The translations under genes and the position numbers were made by a program. The notes under the pieces were generated by a model. The model was not told the origin of the DNA and searched no databases. It saw only the letters and a list, made by a program, of their open reading frames with translations. From the NCBI GenBank assembly GCA_005880915.1, contig VBIW01000047.1, forward strand, positions 1 through 64,000: 64,000 bases of DNA, written 5' to 3'. Position 1 is the stretch's first letter, and each line of letters starts with the position of its first letter. Positions 17,844 to 23,805 of the stretch are shown piece after piece. This DNA is from Chloroflexota bacterium. GTDB lineage: Bacteria > Chloroflexota > Dormibacteria > Dormibacterales > Dormibacteraceae.

Positions 17844-18842
17844 ATGGACGTTTCACCGCTGCGATTGACGGAGTACAGCCACGGGGCCGGTTGAGCCTGC
17901 AAGCTCAGCCCGGTGGAGCTAGGGCAGGTACTCGGGGCGCTGCCCCCGATCGTCGATCCCAACGTGCTGCATGGCGCGGCCGCCCGTGATGACGCGGCGG
18001 TCTACCGCATCGCGCCCGACCGCGCGCTCGTCGCGACGGTCGATTTCTTTACGCCGATCGTGGACGGCCCCGCCGACTTCGGAGCCATCGCGGCGGCCAA
18101 CGCACTGAGCGACGTCTACGCGGTAGGCGCGCGGCCGCTTTTCGCGTTGGGCATCACAGCGTTCCCGCGCGACAAGCTCGGCACGGGCCTGCTCGAGAAG
18201 ATCGTCAGCGGGGGCGCGGCCAAGCTTGCGGAGGCGGGCGTCCCGGTGGTCGGCGGCCATTCGGTCGACGACGCCGAGCCGAAGTTCGGCTACGCGGTCA
18301 TCGGCGAGGTGCATCCGGACCGCGCCATCGGCCACGAGTCCGCGCACGCAGGTGACGTTCTATTTCTGACCAAGCCGCTCGGGACAGGCCTGGTCACGAC
18401 CGCCATCAAGCGCGGCCTGTGCCCACCCGCGCTGGAAAGCGCCGCGGTCGCCGTGATGGCCACGCTCAATCGCGAGGCGTCCGAGGCCATGGTCGCGGCC
18501 GGCGCGACCGCCGCCACCGATGTGACCGGCTACGGGTTGATCGGCCACCTCGCGAACCTCAAGGGCGGAGCCGACCTCCACATTGGCGCCGTGCCCTACC
18601 TGGATGGTGTGCGCCAGCTCGCGGAGCGCGACCTTTTTCCAGATGGCAGCCGCCGCAACCACGCCGCCTACCGCGACCTCGTCGACTGGGGCGCCACCGC
18701 CGAGCTCGACCAGATGATGCTGTGCGACGCTCAGACGAGCGGTGGCCTCCTCGTCGCCATCCCGTCCGAAAACGCATCTCGATTCGACCGCTGGACGCGG
18801 ATCGGCGTCATGCGCAGCGACGGCAAGATCCGGATCGTTTGA
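17844..18842 (+). CDS. selD: selenophosphate synthetase, selenocysteine-containing (in-frame TGA)
   Basis: SelD makes selenophosphate from selenide and ATP, the selenium donor for selenocysteine. Reading from the ATG at 17844 gives MDVSPLRLTEYSHGAG, then TGA at 17892-17894, then ACKLSPVELG. In E. coli SelD the same position is the catalytic Cys17 of SHGAGCGCK, with Lys20 conserved, so the TGA falls exactly on the catalytic residue and is read as Sec17. The rest continues with ARDDAAVY, VDFFTPIVD, ANALSDVYAVGA, GGHSVDD, TDVTGYGLIGHL and AQTSGGLL, all family motifs. Total 332 residues. A hairpin begins directly after the TGA. A caller that stops at TGA would start at the GTG at 17913 and lose the active site. 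Overlaps rsmD by one base. Confidence 0.95.
17892..17928 (+). promoter_or_regulatory. UGA-Sec codon with bacterial SECIS-like hairpin
   Basis: Right after the TGA (17892-17894) the RNA can fold with CCTGC (17896-17900) paired to GCAGG (17924-17928) and AGCTC (17902-17906) paired to GAGCT (17916-17920), leaving the apical loop AGCCCGGTG. The loop contains GGU, 17 bases after the UGA, near the spacing recalled for the E. coli fdhF element. Position, length and loop fit a SelB-binding bacterial SECIS; SelB binding itself is inferred. Confidence 0.8.
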
Positions 18843-19381
18843 TGGGCAAGCTGCGAGTGAGCGGGGGAGAGGCGCGCGGCCGCCGGCTCAAGGCGCCGAA
18901 GAACATCCGGCCGACGCAGGGCATGGTGAAGCAGGCGATCTTCAACATGGTGGGTCCACGGATCGAAGGCGCCGAGGTGCTCGACCTGTTCGCGGGTTCC
19001 GGAGCGCTGGGCATCGAGGCGCTCTCCCGAGGCGCGGCCCGCGTCACGTTCGTGGACCAGCAGCCGCGCGGTCTTGCTATCCTGCGGCAGAACTTGGACG
19101 CCCTCGGCTTCAAGGCACGCGCGCAGGTCGTCCGCGGTGACGTCGTGCGGTGGCTCGAGGCGTCCCCCGATGCGATCAAGTCCGCCACCTTCGTTTTTCT
19201 CGACCCGCCTTACGAAGACGTGGTGCTCGACCGCGCCCTTGACGTGCTCGACCGCGAGGTCACCGGCGCCACGGTGCTCGCGGAGCATTCGCGCCGCCAG
19301 ACCCTGCCAACCCTGAGCCGCCTGCGAGTCGACCGCGAGCGCCGCTACGGCGACACCCTGGTCACGGTGCTCACGACTTGA
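18842..19381 (+). CDS. rsmD: 16S rRNA (guanine966-N2)-methyltransferase RsmD
   Basis: Methylates G966 of 16S rRNA in the small subunit. The 179-residue product has RVSGGEARGRRLKAPK at the start, IRPTQGMVKQAIFNM, the SAM-binding LDLFAGSGALGIEALSRGA and the catalytic DPPY (in FVFLDPPYED). ATG shares one base with the selD stop, and its own stop shares one base with the coaD start, so selD-rsmD-coaD is a tightly coupled operon. The rsmD-coaD pair is widespread. Confidence 0.95.
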   Translation: MGKLRVSGGEARGRRLKAPKNIRPTQGMVKQAIFNMVGPRIEGAEVLDLFAGSGALGIEALSRGAARVTFVDQQPRGLAILRQNLDALGFKARAQVVRGDVVRWLEASPDAIKSATFVFLDPPYEDVVLDRALDVLDREVTGATVLAEHSRRQTLPTLSRLRVDRERRYGDTLVTVLTT

Positions 19382-19893
19382 TGGCGCGCAACAACCTGAA
19401 CCGCGTGCCGAACTCGAAGTTGGCCGTGTATCCCGGCAGCTTCGACCCGTTCACCAACGGACACCTCGACGTAGTCGACCGCGCGCTGGGCATCTTCGAC
19501 AAGCTCATCGTCGCGGTGGCCGCAAACCCGGAGAAGCGTCAGCCGTTGTTCACCGTCGACGAGCGCCTCCAGCTGATCAGGGCTTCTGTCAACGGCCGCG
19601 ATCGCGTAGAGGTGGCGAGCTTCACAGGTCTGACCGTCGAGTTCGCGCGCTCGCGCGGCGCGAGCACGCTGGTCAAGGGCTTGCGGGCCTACTCCGACTT
19701 CGACGCTGAGCTGCAGCAGGCGCTGATGAACCGCAAGCTCGCGCCGGACATCCACACCGTCTTCCTGATGTCTGGCTTCGCGCACATCTTTGTCTCGTCA
19801 AGTATCTTGAAGGACATCGCCAGCTACGGCGGGAAGGTCTCGGACCTGGTCCCGCCACCGGTTGCGAGAGCGTTGAAGGAGAAGTTCAGATAA
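19381..19893 (+). CDS. coaD: pantetheine-phosphate adenylyltransferase
   Basis: Transfers AMP from ATP to 4'-phosphopantetheine, the fourth step of CoA synthesis. The 170-residue product carries AVYPGSFDPFTNGHLDVVDRA with the (T/H)xGH nucleotidyltransferase motif, then LVKGLRAYSDFDAELQQALMNRKLAP and SSSILKDIASYGGKVSDLVPP, corresponding to the ISSTxxR-type segment. A TTG three bases upstream is a possible alternative start. The Shine-Dalgarno sequence of the next gene lies inside the last codons. Confidence 0.96.
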   Translation: MARNNLNRVPNSKLAVYPGSFDPFTNGHLDVVDRALGIFDKLIVAVAANPEKRQPLFTVDERLQLIRASVNGRDRVEVASFTGLTVEFARSRGASTLVKGLRAYSDFDAELQQALMNRKLAPDIHTVFLMSGFAHIFVSSSILKDIASYGGKVSDLVPPPVARALKEKFR

Positions 19894-20375
19894 AGGTCGA
19901 CGAGCTGCTTGACCGTTTCGAGTATCTGATCCAGAACGCGCGCCATGTCCCGCTCTCGACTCAGATCATGCTGAACGAAGATGAGCTCATGGAGCTGATC
20001 GACCAGATCCGGTTCAACCTGCCAGACGAGATCAAGCAGGCCAACTGGACCGTTTCCGAGCAGCAGCGCATCGTCGCCGAGGCCCACGCCGAGGCCGCGC
20101 GGACGATGTCGCGCGCCAACGAGCGCGCGGAGGAGGCGGCCTCAGAGCACGAGATCCTGCGCCGCGCCGAGCGTCACGCCGCGCAGGTCGTGAAGGACTC
20201 GCAGGCGAAGGGTGATCAGATCATCCGTGAGGCAGAGGCGTACGCGCTGGAACAGCTGAAGCAGCTCGAGGCCCACCTCGGGCGCACGCTGCAGACCGTG
20301 CGGCGTGGGGTGGAGGCGCTGCAGGCCAACCAGCCGCAGGCCGAAGAGACCGCCGACCGGGCGGCCGGCAGCTAG
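19890..20375 (+). CDS. coiled-coil protein following coaD, probable ATA start
   Basis: A 161-residue helical protein if read from the ATA at 19890 (KVDELLDRFEYLIQNARHVP, then TQIMLNEDELMELIDQIRFNLPDEIKQA), or 135 residues from the first ATG at 19968. The N-terminal segment matches my recollection of a small family found beside coaD in Chloroflexota-like genomes, often labelled F0 subunit b-like, in which this region is conserved; that argues for the longer form. There is no ATG, GTG or TTG before it. AAGGAG at 19876-19881 lies about eight bases before the ATA, which overlaps the coaD stop (ATAA). From about residue 55 on it is an Ala/Glu/Arg-rich coiled coil. Function unknown. Confidence 0.65.
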   Translation: MKVDELLDRFEYLIQNARHVPLSTQIMLNEDELMELIDQIRFNLPDEIKQANWTVSEQQRIVAEAHAEAARTMSRANERAEEAASEHEILRRAERHAAQVVKDSQAKGDQIIREAEAYALEQLKQLEAHLGRTLQTVRRGVEALQANQPQAEETADRAAGS

Positions 20376-20397
20376 CTTCCCGTAGAATTCCCGGGCC

Positions 20398-20586
20398 ATG
20401 GCTCTACCGAAGGTCAAGCTATCCAAGTCGAAGAAGGGCCGCCGCCGCTCGCACCTCGCGCTGGCGCTGGTCCAGATCCAGGCCTGCCCGAACTGCAAGC
20501 ACATGAGGCGACCACACTCGATCTGCCCGAACTGCGGCCACTACGGCCCGGGCGCCGGCCGCGAAGTCATCAAAGCTAAGGAATAG
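20398..20586 (+). CDS. rpmF: 50S ribosomal protein L32
   Basis: A 62-residue basic protein with the typical MALPKVKLSKSKKGRRRSH start and two zinc-binding CxxC pairs (CPNCKHMRRPHSICPNCG). The usual DUF177/YceD gene that precedes rpmF in many bacteria is absent; the coiled-coil gene occupies that place. Repeats follow the stop at once. Confidence 0.96.
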   Translation: MALPKVKLSKSKKGRRRSHLALALVQIQACPNCKHMRRPHSICPNCGHYGPGAGREVIKAKE

Positions 20587-20596
20587 CCAGAACGTG

Positions 20597-20716
20597 TCCT
20601 CCCCATTCATGGGGAGGTGGCCTGAAAGGCCGGAGGGGCTGATGGCTCCTCCCCATTCATGGGGAGATTGGCTCCTCCCCATTCATGGGGAGGTGGCGCG
20701 AAGCGCCGGAGGGGCT
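20597..20716. repeat. CTCCCC/GGGGAG repeats: two full copies and one half copy
   Basis: A full copy at 20597-20640 (second hairpin GGCCTGAAAGGCC), a copy of hairpin 1 alone at 20646-20667, and another full copy at 20672-20714 (second hairpin GGCGCGAAGCGCC, compensated relative to the first). The half copy shows that the first hairpin can exist or move independently. The terminal GGAGGGG of the last copy lies about nine bases before the fabD start codon and is its best Shine-Dalgarno match. Confidence 0.88.
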
Positions 20717-20723
20717 TGAGATA

Positions 20724-21641
20724 GTGGCACATAGCGTGGCGTTTCTCTTTCCCGGCCAGGGTTCGCAGCAGCCCGGCATGGGAGTCGAGCTTCTTCAAGA
20801 TGACGAGGTCTCGGCGCTGTGCGACCAGTGTGCGTCGACCGCGAACATCGACCTGCGCACCCTCCTCACCACCGCCTCCGACGACGAGCTGCGCCTGACC
20901 CAGAACGCGCAGCCGGCACTCTGCTTTGCTGGCATCGCGCTTACCCTCCTGCTTCGCCGCCGAGGCATTGAGCCGGCCGCGACAGCGGGTCATTCGGTCG
21001 GCGAGTACGCAGCGCTGGCCACGGCCGGGTCGATCGGCGCACCGCAGGTGATCAAAGCGGTGGTCGAGCGCGGCAAAGCCATGGCCGACGCCGCGCCCGC
21101 CGGCACCAGCTCGATGGCCGCCGTCCTCGGCCTCGACGCGCAGGCGATCGAGGTCGCATTTGCGGGGATGAACGATGCTTGGCCCGCCAACTACAACACG
21201 CCGACGCAGACGGTGATCGCAGGCACGATGACTGGCCTCGAGGTCGCGACGCAGCGTCTCCAGCTCGCCGGTGCGAAACGTGTCATCCCCCTCAACGTCA
21301 GCGCGGCATTCCACACGCCGCTCATGGCACCTGCGGCAGAACGTCTGCGCGCCGCGCTCGACCGCGTGGAGTGGCGCACGCCGCGGATTCCGGTGATGGC
21401 AAACCTCACCGGCAGACGCCACCAGGATGGGGATCGGATCCCGCATGTCCTCGAGATGCAGCTTCGTTCCCCCGTGCGCTGGTCGGCCTGCATCGCGTCT
21501 CTGCTCGAGCTTGGGTGCGACACGTTCATCGAGGTCGGGCCGAAGCGCGCGCTGACCGGGATGATGCGCGAATTGGCCCCCGGCCGGGCCGCACATGCCG
21601 TCGCAGCTCCAGCCGCGGTCGAGGAGCTCGAAGTCACGTAA
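20724..21641 (+). CDS. fabD: malonyl-CoA:ACP transacylase
   Basis: Loads malonyl groups onto acyl carrier protein for fatty-acid synthesis. The 305-residue product has FLFPGQGSQQPGMG at its start, the nucleophile elbow in AGHSVGEYAAL, a QNAQPAL segment, NVSAAFHTPLM with the catalytic His, and FIEVGPKRALTGM. The GTG at 20724 is chosen; the frame extends 13 codons further upstream into the repeat, where the residues are repeat-derived. The gene order fabD-acpP-rnc-smc-ftsY is the usual one, but fabG, fabF and plsX are missing here. Confidence 0.94.
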   Translation: MAHSVAFLFPGQGSQQPGMGVELLQDDEVSALCDQCASTANIDLRTLLTTASDDELRLTQNAQPALCFAGIALTLLLRRRGIEPAATAGHSVGEYAALATAGSIGAPQVIKAVVERGKAMADAAPAGTSSMAAVLGLDAQAIEVAFAGMNDAWPANYNTPTQTVIAGTMTGLEVATQRLQLAGAKRVIPLNVSAAFHTPLMAPAAERLRAALDRVEWRTPRIPVMANLTGRRHQDGDRIPHVLEMQLRSPVRWSACIASLLELGCDTFIEVGPKRALTGMMRELAPGRAAHAVAAPAAVEELEVT

Positions 21642-21793
21642 GGAAGCAGGCGACAAAGCGTTGCCTGGCGAGGTTCTGCCCCTTGACTCGTCGCGGAAGG
21701 CCGGGCGCAGAATCTCGCGCGGTGGACTGCGGTCCACCCCTCGGCGTGTCCCCACGCGCCAACCGCCTAGTCGGGTTCTCACGGAGGTGAGAG

Positions 21794-22534
21794 ATGCATA
21801 CAGGCGTAGTCAAGACGACCTTCAAGAAGACCGACCTCGACCAAGCGATCGAGGAGTACAAGAAGCAGGCGCTTCCGGCGATCGCGACCCACCAGGGCGC
21901 CCGGTCAGCATTCTTGCTGCTCAACCGCGAGACGGGCGACGCCATATCGATTGCGATGTACGAAGACGAGACGGCCGCAAAGTCGTTTGCACCCAAAGCC
22001 GAGAAGCTCATCGAATCGTTGAAGAAGTATCGAGCGGGCACGGCCGAACCGAAGCGAGAGCTTTACGAGCTGGCAGTGTCGACGCAGATCGAGGCAAAGT
22101 CCGTTGTCGAGCGTGGCAACAAGAACTTCAACGCGCACAACCTGGAAGCAATCGCGCGCGACGCGACGCCGGACAGCGAGATGACGGCACCCGGCGACGT
22201 CAAGCTCAAAGGACCGCAGGCGATCAAGGAGTACAACCAGAACTTCATCACGGCGTTTCCGGACGCTCGCGTGGAGGCGAAGAACACGTTCGCGCAGGGC
22301 AACCACGTCATCGTGGAAGGTGTGTTCACCGGGACGCACAACGGAACCTTGAAAACGCCGATGGGTGATGTACCCGCCACGGGACGCAAGGTCAAGGGCG
22401 AGTTCATCCAGATCTTCGAGGTCGATCGGGGTCTCGTTAAGAAACTCAACCTGTTGTACGACCAGGTCCAGCTGATGACCCAGCTCGGCATGGCCCCGGC
22501 GCCGCCGCAGCAGGCGGTCAAGACCAACCGGTAG
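21794..22534 (+). CDS. ABM-like plus SnoaL-like two-domain protein
   Basis: A 246-residue protein after a good AGGTGAG site. Residues 1-85 look like a dimeric ferredoxin-like barrel of the antibiotic-biosynthesis-monooxygenase type (QALPAIATHQGARSAFLLLNRETGDAISIAMYED). Residues 105-235 form a SnoaL/ester-cyclase-like NTF2 fold (NFNAHNLEAIARDATPD, FPDARVEAKNTFAQGNHVIVEGVFTGTHNG, GEFIQIFEVDRGLVKKLNLLYDQVQLMTQLG). Both folds occur in polyketide tailoring and in uncharacterised stress proteins. It sits between fabD and acpP, where fab genes usually lie. Activity unknown. Confidence 0.65.
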   Translation: MHTGVVKTTFKKTDLDQAIEEYKKQALPAIATHQGARSAFLLLNRETGDAISIAMYEDETAAKSFAPKAEKLIESLKKYRAGTAEPKRELYELAVSTQIEAKSVVERGNKNFNAHNLEAIARDATPDSEMTAPGDVKLKGPQAIKEYNQNFITAFPDARVEAKNTFAQGNHVIVEGVFTGTHNGTLKTPMGDVPATGRKVKGEFIQIFEVDRGLVKKLNLLYDQVQLMTQLGMAPAPPQQAVKTNR

Positions 22535-22556
22535 AGAAGTTAAGGGCGTAAGGGCC

Positions 22557-22576
22557 GGGGGCCGCGCGGAGCCCCC
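22557..22576 (+). terminator. GC-rich hairpin before acpP, possible attenuator
   Basis: GGGGGC pairs with GCCCCC across an eight-base loop and a second short GCCCC/GGGGC stem follows. There is no T-run, so it is at best a weak intrinsic terminator or an RNA end-stabiliser between the ABM/SnoaL gene and acpP. Confidence 0.3.
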
Positions 22577-22632
22577 GCCCCTGGGGCGGCCCCGCCTGTC
22601 GAGCTCCCTGCTCGGTGTACAGTAGACCGCGT

Positions 22633-22881
22633 ATGGAAACTCAAAAGCTGAGCTTCGAGGACTTCAAGAACATTATCGTCGAGCGACTTGGATGCGAGCC
22701 CGAGCAGGTGACGATGGACGCGTCGTTCCAGGAGGACCTTAACGCCGACTCGCTCGACCTCGTCGAGCTTATCTACGCCTTCGAGGAAAACACAGGCCTC
22801 GAGATCCCCGACGAGGACGCAGAGAAGATCACGACCGTGGGGCAGGCCTGGGAGTACATCCAGGAGAAGGCCGGCTCATAG
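22633..22881 (+). CDS. acpP: acyl carrier protein
   Basis: An 82-residue acidic protein carrying the growing acyl chain on 4'-phosphopantetheine. The attachment Ser is in [18 protein letters not shown], followed by [22 protein letters not shown]. The ATG beginning METQKLSF is preferred over an upstream in-frame start that adds six unrelated residues. The upstream spacing is short and shows a TACAGT hexamer at 22618-22623, which could be a -10 element giving a very short leader. rnc follows with an overlap at the stop codon. Confidence 0.96.
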   Translation: METQKLSFEDFKNIIVERLGCEPEQVTMDASFQEDLNADSLDLVELIYAFEENTGLEIPDEDAEKITTVGQAWEYIQEKAGS

Positions 22882-23792
22882 CACAGCCTCAGTCTGCAGT
22901 CCCGCTCGCCCAGTCACTGCAGCAGCTCCAGCAAAAGATCGGCATCCACTTTCGCGACCCCGGACTCCTGCTCGAAGCCGTCACCCACAGCTCATTTGCG
23001 AACGAGAGCCCCTCCATCTCTCCCCGTGACAACGAGCGCCTCGAATACCTCGGCGACGCCGTCCTCCAGCTGATCGCGGCCGAGTATCTCTACAAGCACC
23101 ACCCAGGTGCCACCGAAGGCGAGCTGACGCAGACGCGCTCCGCGATGGTCAACACCAACACGCTCGCCCAGCTCGCCGAGCAGCTCGGCCTGGGCGACTA
23201 TCTCTATCTCGGGAAGGGCATCGCGAAGGGAGGCGGCCGCAACCTCAAGTCGCTCCTGGCCAACGCCTTCGAGGCAGTCCTCGGCGCGGTGTTTCTCGAC
23301 GCCGGCTACGACGCCGCCTATCACTACTACCTCAACCGATACCGCGCCCTCCCGTCACCCATCCGCGACGAGAACTTCAAGGGCCGCCTGCAGCAGGTCG
23401 CGCAGGAGCGCTTCGGCGAGACGCCTGTCTACGACAGCGAAGGCGCGCGAGTGGGCCAGCACCGCGAGTACACCTCGGTCGTGTTCGCCGGCGCGCAGCC
23501 GCTCGGCACGGGCCACGGAGTCAGCAAGCAAGAAGCGGAGCAGGACGCAGCACGCGCCGCCCTCGAGAGCCTCCTCGGCTCGACGACCGAGGCGCCCGCG
23601 GCCAAGACTGCCAAGACCCGCTCTCGCCGCGCCCCGCGCAAAAAGCGCGAGACGCCGCCGTCCGAGCCGTCGCCGGCGGAGCCCTCGGCGCTGGAGACGG
23701 TCCCTGCCGAGGTGGTGCCCCTCCACGCGATGGCCGAAGAACCGGTGGCCCCCGCCCCGCGCAGCAGGCAGTTCGGGGAACCGATCGAGTAA
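22878..23792 (+). CDS. rnc: ribonuclease III, probable ATA start
   Basis: Cleaves double-stranded RNA in rRNA maturation. The catalytic block (HSSFANE, then [15 protein letters not shown] with the acidic residues) lies upstream of the first available ATG at 23145, so the gene must start earlier, yet no ATG, GTG or TTG exists between the acpP stop and that block. The ATA at 22878 overlaps the acpP stop (ATAG) and follows AGGAGAAGG at 22862-22870, giving 304 residues with a normal N-terminus ([19 protein letters not shown]). The dsRNA-binding domain ([20 protein letters not shown] to [16 protein letters not shown]) is followed by a 70-residue Arg/Pro/Ala-rich tail not usual for the family. CTG at 22917 is an alternative start. 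Confidence 0.88.
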   Translation: MAQPQSAVPLAQSLQQLQQKIGIHFRDPGLLLEAVTHSSFANESPSISPRDNERLEYLGDAVLQLIAAEYLYKHHPGATEGELTQTRSAMVNTNTLAQLAEQLGLGDYLYLGKGIAKGGGRNLKSLLANAFEAVLGAVFLDAGYDAAYHYYLNRYRALPSPIRDENFKGRLQQVAQERFGETPVYDSEGARVGQHREYTSVVFAGAQPLGTGHGVSKQEAEQDAARAALESLLGSTTEAPAAKTAKTRSRRAPRKKRETPPSEPSPAEPSALETVPAEVVPLHAMAEEPVAPAPRSRQFGEPIE

Positions 23793-23805
23793 ACTCCGCG
23801 CCAGT

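Noticed and set aside
17913-18842. selD starting at GTG 17913
   Set aside because: This start would omit the active-site loop and Lys20; the upstream frame through TGA matches SelD exactly.
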